A DNA stretch of 64,000 bases, taken from the NCBI GenBank assembly GCA_045645505.1, contig JAZRIW010000005.1, positions 134,531 through 198,530 on the forward strand, written 5' to 3'. Position numbers and translations under genes: made by a program. Within the stretch, counting starts at the first letter, position 1. Each line of letters opens with the position of its first letter. This document shows positions 23,832 through 32,348 of this stretch, one piece after another. Source of the DNA: Fumia sp045645505. GTDB lineage: Bacteria > Bacillota > Clostridia > Oscillospirales > Ruminococcaceae. The notes under the pieces are model-generated. The model was given only the letters and a program-made list of their open reading frames with translations. It was not told the DNA's origin and ran no database searches.

Positions 23832-25376
23832 TTAATAGTTGTCGGGCAAATCATTTTCGAGCAGGACTACCTTTTGCAAATCTCCTGATTTTATATTTTG
23901 AGCTTCTTTTAATGCTTGATCTAAGTTTTGAGAAACAATAATTTTAGTTTCATCGTATTCTGCTTCAATAAGCCCTTTTTTGATACTTTCAGTTTGCTTT
24001 TCGCCTACAAGTATAACATAATCGCAGACCTCTGCAGCCTGAGTTCCAAAAATTCGGTTACACTCATCTTGTTTTTTGCCAAGCTCTATCATACCGGGGG
24101 TTACAAGAATTTTTAAACCTTCAAATTCAGATAAAGTATCAAGGGCTGCTTTTGCACCACTTGGGTTTGAATTGTATGCATCGTCAATTATCAATGCATT
24201 ATTACCTTTTATGAGCTGAAGTCTGTGAGGTACACTTTCGAGTAATTTCGTCTGATAAATAAGATCTTCAGGTTTAACTCCCAATGTATGGGCAACTGAT
24301 ATAGCACCTGCGATGTTTAAAACATTGTGTGCGCCTATAAGCTTGGTGTTAAAGATGTATTCTTTATCTTCAAGGAGCATTTTGAAGGTTGAGCCTTTGT
24401 CAGAAACACTGATGTCATAAGCTTTATAATCGCTTTTGTTTTCAATTCCGTATCTCACTGTTTTTTGCGAAACTGATTGCTTGCGGATATAATTGTTATC
24501 GTTGTTTAAAAAGACGATACCATCGGGATTTACTGCATCTGCAAGCTCAAATTTTGTTGAAATTATATTTTTGATGGTTTTAAAACTCTCCAGATGCTGA
24601 GGACCTATAGAGGTTATAATGCCATAGTAGGGATTTACAATGTCACAAATTTCTTTAATGTCACCAATATTTTTAGCTCCCATTTCACAGATGAAAATTT
24701 CATGAGTGGCTTTTAAAGAAGAACGGATTGTTTTAACAACTCCCAAGGTGGTGTTAAAACTTTCGGGTGTCATCAGGACATTATATTTTGCGGAAAGAAG
24801 TTTTTGCAAAAAGTATTTTACACTGGTTTTACCATAACTTCCGGTAATACCGATAACCTTTAATTCCGGCATATTTGAAATCATCTTTTTTGCATCATTT
24901 ATATAGTAATTGTTAATCGATTTTTCCAGAGGACGGTTTATGATATTTGCAAGCAATACTAAAAGTGAAGAGCAAATAAGCATTATTGGTAAGATAAAAA
25001 CCATAAAAGATTTTTTAAAAATAATAGTTAAAATACTTATTAAGAGTATAATACAAAGAGTTAGTAACATTCTTTTTATACGATTTGTATAAACAAGAGG
25101 TTTTTTCGCTTTCTTAGGAAAATTTATATAGCTGCCGAGAGCAAGGAGTAAAATTGCGAAAAAATATCCTATGATACCTAAAGGAAGTAGTAAAGCTGTT
25201 ATAATTGTTGTAATGTTGCGGCCTAAAATTGCTGAGATAAAATTTGAACGTAACCATTTAATTTGCTCATGAGGTTTATATGAATTAAGCTGGAACATAT
25301 GAAGAGAATAAAGGCATAGCATAGCAAAATTAAATGCAAACGCAACAATTACGAGTATTAAAAAAACTTTTTCCAT
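23832..25376 (-). CDS. murF: Membrane-anchored MurF-family Mur ligase
   Basis: A 514-residue Mur ligase. The central and C-terminal domains are clear: P-loop GITGSYGKTS near residues 176-185, EMGAKNIGDIKEI near 237-249, GAHNVLNIAGAISVAH near 344-359 and DDAYNSNPSGAKAAL near 388-402, all MurF-like. MurF adds D-Ala-D-Ala to UDP-MurNAc-tripeptide. The first ~150 residues are not the usual UDP-binding domain but four or five membrane helices (about 4-28, 50-82, 101-121, 123-148). It lies 15 bases upstream of ddl. It may be a true MurF with an unusual N-terminus or a related amide ligase acting on a membrane-linked substrate. Confidence 0.85.
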   Translation of the reverse strand: MEKVFLILVIVAFAFNFAMLCLYSLHMFQLNSYKPHEQIKWLRSNFISAILGRNITTIITALLLPLGIIGYFFAILLLALGSYINFPKKAKKPLVYTNRIKRMLLTLCIILLISILTIIFKKSFMVFILPIMLICSSLLVLLANIINRPLEKSINNYYINDAKKMISNMPELKVIGITGSYGKTSVKYFLQKLLSAKYNVLMTPESFNTTLGVVKTIRSSLKATHEIFICEMGAKNIGDIKEICDIVNPYYGIITSIGPQHLESFKTIKNIISTKFELADAVNPDGIVFLNNDNNYIRKQSVSQKTVRYGIENKSDYKAYDISVSDKGSTFKMLLEDKEYIFNTKLIGAHNVLNIAGAISVAHTLGVKPEDLIYQTKLLESVPHRLQLIKGNNALIIDDAYNSNPSGAKAALDTLSEFEGLKILVTPGMIELGKKQDECNRIFGTQAAEVCDYVILVGEKQTESIKKGLIEAEYDETKIIVSQNLDQALKEAQNIKSGDLQKVVLLENDLPDNY

Positions 25377-25399
25377 TCTTAACGCTTTGTCCTTTCGTG

Positions 25400-26188
25400 T
25401 TATTCAAAGGGAATTTGTAAAAATGAGCCGAGAACTCTTTTTACAACGGCCCATTGTTCTAAAAAAGAGTAGTGACCTGCATTTTTTACAGTTACAAGTC
25501 CTGCATCGGGAATTAACTTTTCCATTAACTGACCATCAGAAATGGGTGTAGCGGTATCGTTTTCACCCCAGATAAGCAAAGAAGGTATTGAAATTTTACA
25601 AACCAGAGGCTCTAAATCTTCGTTTACTACCTTTACAAGAGTCTGACGCATAACGGGGGTAGCATTTAAGTAATCGGTTGAGCCATGCTTGTTTCTTAAA
25701 TTTTCAAGTGAATCAGGAAAGAGTTTTTGCATAATTTTAAGACTTAAAACTGCTTTCCCAATTTTATATGTGCGCTGTTTTATGCGTTTTTTCAAGGTTT
25801 TTTTGGGGATAATTCCGGCACTGTCAACTAAAATGAGTTTTGTGAGTTCAAAGGGGAGATTGTTTTTGGTTGCGATTTTAATTGACACTCTTCCGCCGTG
25901 GGAATGACCTAAAAGCACCGCTTTTTTTATACCGCAAAATTCTATAAATTTTAAAACATAATCGGCAAAATCATCAACAGATAATGCATTTTCAGGTTCT
26001 TCACTTTTACCAAAACCCGGCATATCAAGAGCGTAAACACGTCTTTTGGTTGCGAGAAAGTCAATCATATCATTAAAAAGAGTGATATTTGCGCCCCAAC
26101 CATGAAGTAAAACTACTGCTTCATCGCATTCGTTCTGAAGCCCTTTTTCGATATAATTTATTTTAATGTTATTTATTGTAGTGTGCAA
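25400..26188 (-). CDS. Alpha/beta hydrolase
   Basis: A 262-residue serine hydrolase. The oxyanion motif LLHGWGAN is near residues 27-34, the nucleophile elbow GHSHGG near 94-99 (Ser96), the acid in WGENDTATP near 210-218 and the catalytic His in NAGHYSFLE near 238-246. A small cap domain lies between. No signal peptide, so it is cytoplasmic. The TTG start follows GGGGTG. It is the first gene of a unit with murF-like and ddl, suggesting a wall-related job, but the substrate cannot be stated. Confidence 0.88.
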   Translation of the reverse strand: MHTTINNIKINYIEKGLQNECDEAVVLLHGWGANITLFNDMIDFLATKRRVYALDMPGFGKSEEPENALSVDDFADYVLKFIEFCGIKKAVLLGHSHGGRVSIKIATKNNLPFELTKLILVDSAGIIPKKTLKKRIKQRTYKIGKAVLSLKIMQKLFPDSLENLRNKHGSTDYLNATPVMRQTLVKVVNEDLEPLVCKISIPSLLIWGENDTATPISDGQLMEKLIPDAGLVTVKNAGHYSFLEQWAVVKRVLGSFLQIPFE

Positions 26189-26254
26189 AATAATTCACCC
26201 CTTATAAATTTTATATTCCTAAGTGTTCCCAAATAGCATATAAAACTACATTTT

Positions 26255-26284
26255 AGTATAATTCTTTTTTTAGTGTTTTGTCAA
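26255..26284 (-). promoter_or_regulatory. Promoter of the hydrolase-murF-ddl operon
   Basis: Minus strand: TTGACA (26279-26284), 18-base spacer, TATACT (26255-26260), giving a leader of about 60 bases. Confidence 0.75.
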
Positions 26285-26325
26285 GGAATAGTTCTGAAAG
26301 TCAGATGTTCAGTCGGGGATAATGA

Positions 26326-26353
26326 AAAAAGCACTTCCGAAGAAGTGCTTTTT
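26326..26353 (-). terminator. tRNA-Lys terminator with a cUUCGg loop
   Basis: A 12-pair stem (26326-26337 with 26342-26353) closes a TTCG tetraloop read on the minus strand, then TTTTTTC. The stem begins at the last base of the encoded CCA. Confidence 0.88.
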
Positions 26354-26428
26354 GGTGAGCCACCGGAGATTCGAACTCCGGACCCTTTGATTAAAAGTCA
26401 AATGCTCTGCCAACTGAGCTAGTGGCTC
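26353..26428 (-). tRNA. tRNA-Lys (anticodon UUU)
   Basis: A 76-base tRNA including an encoded CCA. The acceptor arms GAGCCAC/GTGGCTC pair perfectly. The D arm is AGCTCAGTTGGCAGAGCA, the anticodon stem-loop TTTGA-CTTTTAA-TCAAA gives anticodon TTT (Lys), and the T arm is CCGGAGTTCGAATCTCCGG, with discriminator A. It is a single gene with its own consensus promoter and terminator. Confidence 0.98.
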
Positions 26429-26453
26429 GTTTGATGTTTTTACAACGACAATT

Positions 26454-26482
26454 ATTATATCAAATCGTTTTTATATTGTCAA
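26454..26482 (-). promoter_or_regulatory. Consensus promoter of tRNA-Lys
   Basis: Minus strand: TTGACA (26477-26482), exactly 17 bases, TATAAT (26454-26459), 26 bases before the mature tRNA end. Both hexamers match consensus, as expected for a stable RNA gene. Confidence 0.88.
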
Positions 26483-26584
26483 TAATCAATTTTAAATTTG
26501 ACTAAACCCATAATTTTATAAGCGAAATTATCTCTTTTTTTGTGAGAAATGTGGATTTTAAAGTCAAAAATAGAATTTTTATAA

Positions 26585-26875
26585 CTATTTGAACTTGTCC
26601 ATAATGTAATCTGTGATAATTAACGGAGAGGGAATAAGCGCAGGATGTTTTAAAAAAAAGTCTTCAATATTTTTCATATAACGGCGAGAAATAGTTGTTT
26701 CATTTCCCAGAAATGATATTATATAACTATCCCCGTTTTCTGAAATTTTAAATGAAGCGGGAGTTTCTATAGGCTCTATTACGGATTTTGTGCGATATCC
26801 TGCTACTAAAATCCCCGTAAATGTTAAAATGATAATTAAGGATGATAAAAAGGCAATAAAAAATTTCCGTTTGAT
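26585..26875 (-). CDS. Hidden membrane-anchored protein with a non-canonical start, downstream of spoIIP
   Basis: An open frame of 96 codons ends in TAG at 26585-26587 and has no ATG, GTG or TTG at its 5' end. An AGAAGGG ribosome site six bases before an ATC codon (26875-26873) suggests initiation there; the upstream in-frame stop lies only about eight codons back. The product looks real: a basic start (IKRKFF), one membrane helix (about residues 5-26) and a ~70-residue extracellular part containing YRTKSVIEPIETP and ending DYIMDKFK. It starts about 13 bases after the spoIIP stop on the same strand, so a sporulation role is possible. ATC initiation, a degraded start or a sequencing error are all possible. 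Confidence 0.6.
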   Translation of the reverse strand: MKRKFFIAFLSSLIIILTFTGILVAGYRTKSVIEPIETPASFKISENGDSYIISFLGNETTISRRYMKNIEDFFLKHPALIPSPLIITDYIMDKFK

Positions 26876-26888
26876 TTTAAACCCTTCT

Positions 26889-27977
26889 TTATTTGTAACT
26901 TTTTAACAGTTTACCCAGAGAATCTCCAATTAATTCACCTGAATATAAAGCTTCCGAAAAAGTATTGGCATGACCGCCGATTTCCAGTAATATGGAGCCT
27001 GTGGTGAGGTGTTGGTTATATTTTCTGTAATCAAATAAAAGAGGTCGGGTGAGGCCTTTATAATCTTTTTCGACCTGATTTTCAAGATCAGCTGCAAATT
27101 TTAAATTTTTAAAAAAATCAGGATAGTTTATATTATTGTTTGCGCATCCGTTTATTATCATTACTTGCGCTGCAGTTTTACCATTGATTTCAGCTACGGG
27201 TGCAGTTGCGGTATCACCTGATATAATAGCATCGCGATGTACGTCAAGTACAACTTTAATGGATGGATATTTTTTCAGATATTCACTTACAGTTAAAGCG
27301 GAACGGTCATAGGCACCATTGTAAGATGGATAATCGTGTTTTGTAGTATCGTGGATAACCTTGATGCCGTAACTTTCAATTTTTTCTTTTATTTTTTCGC
27401 CGATTGCAACCATATTCTTTGAGTTGTCGGTTGAACGTGCAGAATATGTTTTATCGTAATAATCTCCGCTGAATGGCATATAGCTTTCGGTGGTATGAGT
27501 GTGCATAATCAGCACCTGTGGTTTATCGGTGTTTTCTATTTTGAAATGCCGGGATGAAGAAACTGCATTTTTGATTTCTTCTGATGTGTGTGTAGTACAA
27601 TTTTTAATAAATCCGTTTTCGAGTGGAATATATATATTTGAAGGGGCGGCAGTATAGGTCTTGTGAACTAATACTGCCTTGTTTTCTTCGGGAATAGTGG
27701 GTTCTTCAAAGGGAATATCAACAGAAGTTTCTTTTAAGGGTTGTTTATTTTCAGGCGAAATTTCTGTTACTGGTTCTTCGGGAATTTTTTGAGTTAATGC
27801 ACTTACTCCTTCAGGCATAACAAGAAGTGCTGACATGATTCCTAAAGTTTTTGCAGAATTAAAAAAAGGCAGCGAAGCTTTTAAAAATAAAAGAGAAAAA
27901 ACAAATAAAACAGAAAAGCTTAAAATGTTTTTGAAAAATCGGTTTAATCTTAATTTGTGTTTAAGGCGGGTGCGCAA
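26889..27977 (-). CDS. spoIIP: Stage II sporulation protein P (amidase/endopeptidase)
   Basis: SpoIIP cuts peptide stems and cross-links in septal peptidoglycan during engulfment, working with SpoIID and SpoIIM. The 362-residue protein has an N-terminal membrane anchor (about residues 18-37), a low-complexity Pro/Glu linker (about 60-105) and a C-terminal amidase domain. Its metal-site motifs are MHTHTTESY near 158-166, LDVHRDA near 242-248 and LLEIGGHANTFSEAL near 331-345. The start is a TTG with AAGGAGGAAGG upstream. gpr, often its neighbour, is absent. A hidden gene follows. Confidence 0.93.
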   Translation of the reverse strand: MRTRLKHKLRLNRFFKNILSFSVLFVFSLLFLKASLPFFNSAKTLGIMSALLVMPEGVSALTQKIPEEPVTEISPENKQPLKETSVDIPFEEPTIPEENKAVLVHKTYTAAPSNIYIPLENGFIKNCTTHTSEEIKNAVSSSRHFKIENTDKPQVLIMHTHTTESYMPFSGDYYDKTYSARSTDNSKNMVAIGEKIKEKIESYGIKVIHDTTKHDYPSYNGAYDRSALTVSEYLKKYPSIKVVLDVHRDAIISGDTATAPVAEINGKTAAQVMIINGCANNNINYPDFFKNLKFAADLENQVEKDYKGLTRPLLFDYRKYNQHLTTGSILLEIGGHANTFSEALYSGELIGDSLGKLLKSYK

Positions 27978-28029
27978 ATTTCCTTCCTCCTTTTTAACAA
28001 TGTATAGTAATGTTATGCTGATTAAAAAA

Positions 28030-28058
28030 TCTTTATGCAGTCTTAAATTTTATGTCAA
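28030..28058 (-). promoter_or_regulatory. Possible sigma-A-type promoter upstream of spoIIP
   Basis: Minus strand: TTGACA (28053-28058), 17-base spacer, TAAAGA (28030-28035). spoIIP is usually made under sporulation sigma factors. A TATACATT element closer to the gene, near 28000, resembles a sigma-E -10, so this assignment is tentative. Confidence 0.4.
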
Positions 28059-28059
28059 C

Positions 28060-28088
28060 TTGACAAAAGGGATATTTTTTATTAAAAT
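28060..28088 (+). promoter_or_regulatory. Promoter of the asp23-yloV-recG-murC unit
   Basis: TTGACA (28060-28065), 17-base spacer, TAAAAT (28083-28088), with its -35 one base from the divergent TTGACA on the other strand. Confidence 0.75.
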
Positions 28089-28176
28089 GTAGGGAGTGAT
28101 GTTGGATTATTTTGGGTTTATATAAAAGATTCATTTTAACAAACAGAACCATTTATTTTAAAGAGGAGGTACTGCA

Positions 28177-28530
28177 ATGATTAAAATGGAAAATCACCTT
28201 GGGACTATTGATATTTCCAGAAATTTTTTTGTAAATCTCGTTGGCGCAACTGCTACAAGTTGTTTCGGTGTTGCAGGAATGGCAGTTTCTGATGCTACAC
28301 AGAGTTTTCTCACTAAGTTTTTTAAAGAATATGATAGTTCAAAAGGAGTTAAAATCCGTACCAGGAATGGAAAACTTATTATTGATCTTCATATTATTGT
28401 TACCTATGGGACTAACATCTCAGCTATTGTAAAAAGTATAATTCATAAGGTTAGTTATACCGTTGAAGAAATTACAGGCATTCATGTTCAAAATGTAAAT
28501 GTTTTTGTCGATGGTATGCGTACTAACTAA
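28177..28530 (+). CDS. Asp23/Gls24 family envelope stress protein (YloU-like)
   Basis: A 117-residue Asp23/Gls24 protein. The pattern GTIDISRNFFVNLVGATATSC near residues 10-30 (shown in part), a Gly-rich FGVAGMA near 31-37, KIRTRNGKLIIDLHIIVTYGTNI near 59-81 and the C-terminal VQNVNVFVDGM are typical. These small proteins sit at the membrane or near the envelope and are linked to alkaline or wall stress. It lies directly upstream of yloV, as in other Firmicutes, with an AGAGGAGG site. Confidence 0.92.
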   Translation: MIKMENHLGTIDISRNFFVNLVGATATSCFGVAGMAVSDATQSFLTKFFKEYDSSKGVKIRTRNGKLIIDLHIIVTYGTNISAIVKSIIHKVSYTVEEITGIHVQNVNVFVDGMRTN

Positions 28531-28537
28531 ACTACTC

Positions 28538-28556
28538 AAGGGTAGATTCTGCCCTT
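28538..28556 (+). promoter_or_regulatory. Intercistronic hairpin before yloV
   Basis: AAGGGTAG (28538-28545) pairs with CTGCCCTT (28549-28556) around a 3-base loop, followed by TATTAAGG. It has too few T residues for a strong terminator and could be a partial one or a message-stability element. Confidence 0.35.
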
Positions 28557-28577
28557 TATTAAGGAGTGTAACAATAA

Positions 28578-30218
28578 GTGATTAACGGAAGTTTGTTAAG
28601 AGATGCAATTATTTCTGCAGCTTATGATATTCAAAATCAAAAACAAAAAGTAGATGAACTTAACGTTTTCCCGGTTCCTGATGGTGACACAGGAACTAAT
28701 ATGTCTATGACTATCGGGGCATCGGTTAAGGAATTAAGCTTACTTCGTGATCCTACTGTTGAGGAAACTGCTAAGGTCACAGCTTCAGCGTTATTGCGTG
28801 GTGCACGTGGAAACTCAGGTGTAATTCTCTCACTTTTATTCAGAGGCTTTGCAAATGGATTAAAAGGTAAAGAGGAAGCAACAGGTTCTGATCTGGCTGA
28901 TGCTTTGGCTTATGGTGTTGAAGCTGCATATAAGGCAGTTATGAAACCCACAGAAGGAACAATTCTTACTGTGGCAAGGGTGGCTTCCGAAAAAGGACGT
29001 GAGGTTTCTGAAAGTACAGATGATGCAATTACTGTATTTGAAGAAATTGTAAAGCAGGCTGAAATTACTTTAAACGAAACTCCTGAGATGTTACCTGTTT
29101 TGAAAAAAGCGGGTGTTGTAGATGCGGGTGGTAAAGGTTTTGTTGTTATTTTTTCCGCTATGCTCAGGGTGTTTAAGGGTGAAGAACCCGTAAAACTCAA
29201 TAATGTGCAACCGAAGGCAGCTCCGGCTAAACGAAGTGCTGTTGCTGAAGCAAACGGAGATATTAAATTTGCTTATTGCACAGAGTTTATTGTAAACAAG
29301 AAAAAGAATGCAGATAATCCTTTAAAATTGCGCGCATATCTTGAGTCTATAGGAGATAGTGTTGTGGTTGTTGATGATGAGGATATTATAAAAGTCCATG
29401 TCCACAGTAATCACCCCGGTAACGCTATCGAAGAAGGAATTAAATTCGGTATGCTCACTAATTTGAAAATTGAAAATATGAAGGAACAACATTCTGCCCA
29501 GGTTTTTGAAGCAGAACAACAAGAAGAGGACGATACTTATCTCCCGGTAGATCCTGATACCCCTTACGGCTTTGTAGCTGTTGCAGCCGGTGATGGGGTG
29601 CAGGCACTTTTTAAAGATTTAGGTGTTGATAATGTTGTTACGGGTGGGCAAACGATGAATCCGAGTACAGAGGATATTCTTAAGGCTATCCATGCTACTT
29701 CTGCAAAGACAGTTTTTGTCCTTCCGAACAATAAAAATATTATTATGGCGGCTGAGCAGGCAATAAAACTTGCTGACAGAAAGGTTTGTGTTTTGCAGAC
29801 ACGTACTATTCCGCAGGGAATTTCTGCGATGCTTGCATTTGATCCTGACGCTGAGTTTCAGGAAAATCGTGTTAATATGACAAAGGCTTTTGATAAGGTG
29901 CAGACCGGACAGATTACCTTTGCTGCCCGTGACAGTGATTTTGACGGTCATGATATCAAAGAGGGCGAGCTTCTTGCTATGAATAACGGAAAGCTTGCAT
30001 TTGTTGAGAAGGATCTTAATCGTGCTTTGGTTAAACTTACAAAGTCTATGGTTAAAAAGGACAGTAGCTTTGTCACTTTGCTTTATGGTGCAGATGTTTC
30101 CGATGATCAGGCATCAGAAGCTTGTGAAATATTGCGTTCTAAACTTAATGATAATTTAGAAATCAATCTTATAAATGGCGGACAGCCGGTATATTATTAT
30201 ATTATTTCGGTAGAATAA
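28578..30218 (+). CDS. DAK2-domain fatty acid kinase-like protein (YloV/FakA)
   Basis: A 546-residue protein matching FakA/YloV, the ATP-binding subunit that phosphorylates fatty acids held by a DegV-type FakB partner. The N-terminal DAK phosphatase-like (DhaL) region has VFPVPDGDTGTNMSMTI near 28-44, carrying the metal-binding Asp residues, and LLRGARGNSGVILSLLFRGF near 72-91. The rest is the YloV C-terminal domain ending VYYYIIS. The GTG start has AAGGAGTG 11 bases upstream. It sits between asp23 and recG, the conserved Firmicutes order. Confidence 0.93.
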   Translation: MINGSLLRDAIISAAYDIQNQKQKVDELNVFPVPDGDTGTNMSMTIGASVKELSLLRDPTVEETAKVTASALLRGARGNSGVILSLLFRGFANGLKGKEEATGSDLADALAYGVEAAYKAVMKPTEGTILTVARVASEKGREVSESTDDAITVFEEIVKQAEITLNETPEMLPVLKKAGVVDAGGKGFVVIFSAMLRVFKGEEPVKLNNVQPKAAPAKRSAVAEANGDIKFAYCTEFIVNKKKNADNPLKLRAYLESIGDSVVVVDDEDIIKVHVHSNHPGNAIEEGIKFGMLTNLKIENMKEQHSAQVFEAEQQEEDDTYLPVDPDTPYGFVAVAAGDGVQALFKDLGVDNVVTGGQTMNPSTEDILKAIHATSAKTVFVLPNNKNIIMAAEQAIKLADRKVCVLQTRTIPQGISAMLAFDPDAEFQENRVNMTKAFDKVQTGQITFAARDSDFDGHDIKEGELLAMNNGKLAFVEKDLNRALVKLTKSMVKKDSSFVTLLYGADVSDDQASEACEILRSKLNDNLEINLINGGQPVYYYIISVE

Positions 30219-30229
30219 AATTAAAATCG

Positions 30230-30262
30230 GGCGTGGGGAAATCCTCACGCCTGTTTATTTTG
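30230..30262 (+). terminator. Weak terminator between yloV and recG
   Basis: GGCGTGGGGA (30230-30239) pairs with TCCTCACGCC (30242-30251), including one G-U, with a very short loop, then TGTTTATTTT. Likely partial because recG follows with no other clear promoter. Confidence 0.5.
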
Positions 30263-30280
30263 CAGTCAGGAGGTGTAGTT

Positions 30281-32314
30281 TTGAAACTTGATGATGCGGT
30301 TAAAGTCCTTAAGAATGTGGGCGAAAAGCGTAAAAATCTTTATGCAAAACTTGGGATTGTTACAGTTTCTGATTTGATTAAATTTTATCCGCGAAGTTAT
30401 ATAGACTACACTTCTTCTAAACTTCTGGCAGAGTGCGAAAATGGTGAAAATGCAGTTATAGAGGCAAAGGTTATACGTAAATATCCGCCTAATAAAATAC
30501 GCAAAAATATGACAATTTATAAAATTGCTGTAACTGATGGGCTTTCAAATGCCACCTTGACTATTTTTAATAACGAATATGCTTATTCTGCATTTGAACT
30601 TTATAAAACATATTTTATAAACGGGAAATTTTCAGTTTTAAACGGAAACTATCAGATAACGCTCACATCTTTTATAAAGGATGATGAGGGTGAATTGATG
30701 CGCCCTGTATATAATTTAACCGACGGGCTTTCAAATGGTATGATTTTAAATAATGTAAAGGAAGCTGTTTTAAATTGTGCTGATCAACTTGAGGATATTT
30801 TGCCTAAGGGTTTAAGAGAAAAATATGATCTTATTTCTTTTCCTGAAGCTGTAAAAACCATACATTTTCCTGAAAATAAGGCAGCTTATGAAAAAGCAAG
30901 GTATCGACTCGCTTTTGAGGAGTTGTTTTTACTTAGTCTTTCTTTACTTCTTTTAAGAGGTAGAGATAAGAAAAAAACCAATGTGCAGATTGAAGATGTT
31001 GATATGACACCTTTTTATAATTTATTGCCTTTTTCACTTACATCGGCACAAGAAAAGTCTATAAATGAAATTCTTGCGGATTTAGGTAAGGAAACACCTA
31101 TGAACAGACTTCTGCAAGGAGATGTTGGTTCGGGAAAAACAATGGTAGCAGCAGCAGGATGTTATGCTGCATTCACAAAAGGTTATCAATCTGCAATAAT
31201 GGCCCCTACGGAAATTTTAGCAGCACAACATGAAATGACTCTTAAAAAGGTTTTGGAACCATTGGGAGTTAAGGTTGCACTTTTGACAGGCTCACTTACA
31301 AAAAAACAAAAAGATGTTTTAAGGGCAGAAATAAGCGATGGGACATATGATGTGGTTGTAGGTACACATGCTTTGGTACAAAAGGAAACTTGTTTTTACA
31401 GACTTGGATTTGTTGTTACTGATGAACAACATCGTTTTGGAGTAAAGCAACGTACTGAATTAAGTAAAAAAGGATTAAGACCGCATCATCTGGTTATGTC
31501 GGCAACTCCTATTCCAAGAACACTTGCGCTTATTGTGTATGGAGATTTGGATATTTCTGTACTTGATGAACTTCCGAAAGGCAGGCAAAAGGTCGAAACC
31601 TTTTCTGTTCATTCGGATAAGCGTAAAAGAGCGTTGGGATTTGTTAAAAAGGAACTTGATAATGGCCATCAGGGTTATATTATTTGCCCGCTTATTGAGG
31701 AAAGCAAATCTGAACTTATGGCAGCAGAAAGATATTTTCAGATTATAAAAACCAATTATTTTCCACAATATGAAGTAGCACTTTTACATGGAAAACTTAA
31801 GAGTGATGAAAAGGATAGAATAATGGAGTCCTTTAAGCTTGGTGAAATTAAGCTTTTGGTTTCAACAACGGTTGTAGAGGTAGGTGTTGACGTGCCGAAT
31901 GCTACCGTTATGATGATAGAAAATGCCGAAAGATTTGGACTTTCACAGCTTCATCAGCTCAGAGGCAGAGTGGGAAGAGGCAAAGCGCAGTCTTATTGTA
32001 TCCTTGTTTCAGACAATGAAGGAGCTGAAAATCGCAAAAGGCTTAAGATTATGAAAGAGACTACTGATGGTTTTATTATTGCAAAAGAGGATTTAAAATT
32101 AAGAGGTGCAGGAGACTTCTTTGGGGACAGACAGCATGGGCTTCCTGAATTCGGAATAGCTGATTTGCTTGAGGACAGTGTGCTTTTTAAAACTGCACAG
32201 AGTGAAGCGAAAAAAATTCTAAAAGAGGATTCATCTCTTATCAAAAAGGAGAATATGCCTTTAAGATTGTATATCGAAAAAATCTTTGGCGATAATTACA
32301 GTGGACTTAACTGA
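30281..32314 (+). CDS. recG: ATP-dependent DNA helicase RecG
   Basis: RecG remodels stalled replication forks and Holliday junctions. The TTG at 30281 is chosen because AGGAGGTG lies five bases upstream; the longer frame to 30233 runs through a hairpin. The 677-residue protein has the N-terminal wedge/OB domain (residues ~50-150) and helicase motifs: RLLQGDVGSGKTMVAAA near 274-290, MAPTEILAAQH near 309-319, TDEQHRFGVKQR near 381-392, MSATPIPRTLAL near 407-418, and GRVGRGKAQSYC near 564-575. The TRG motif region follows. Co-directional with yloV and murC. Confidence 0.97.
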   Translation: MKLDDAVKVLKNVGEKRKNLYAKLGIVTVSDLIKFYPRSYIDYTSSKLLAECENGENAVIEAKVIRKYPPNKIRKNMTIYKIAVTDGLSNATLTIFNNEYAYSAFELYKTYFINGKFSVLNGNYQITLTSFIKDDEGELMRPVYNLTDGLSNGMILNNVKEAVLNCADQLEDILPKGLREKYDLISFPEAVKTIHFPENKAAYEKARYRLAFEELFLLSLSLLLLRGRDKKKTNVQIEDVDMTPFYNLLPFSLTSAQEKSINEILADLGKETPMNRLLQGDVGSGKTMVAAAGCYAAFTKGYQSAIMAPTEILAAQHEMTLKKVLEPLGVKVALLTGSLTKKQKDVLRAEISDGTYDVVVGTHALVQKETCFYRLGFVVTDEQHRFGVKQRTELSKKGLRPHHLVMSATPIPRTLALIVYGDLDISVLDELPKGRQKVETFSVHSDKRKRALGFVKKELDNGHQGYIICPLIEESKSELMAAERYFQIIKTNYFPQYEVALLHGKLKSDEKDRIMESFKLGEIKLLVSTTVVEVGVDVPNATVMMIENAERFGLSQLHQLRGRVGRGKAQSYCILVSDNEGAENRKRLKIMKETTDGFIIAKEDLKLRGAGDFFGDRQHGLPEFGIADLLEDSVLFKTAQSEAKKILKEDSSLIKKENMPLRLYIEKIFGDNYSGLN

Positions 32315-32348
32315 CAGTATATATTTTGTTCGATTTAGGGGGATTTTT

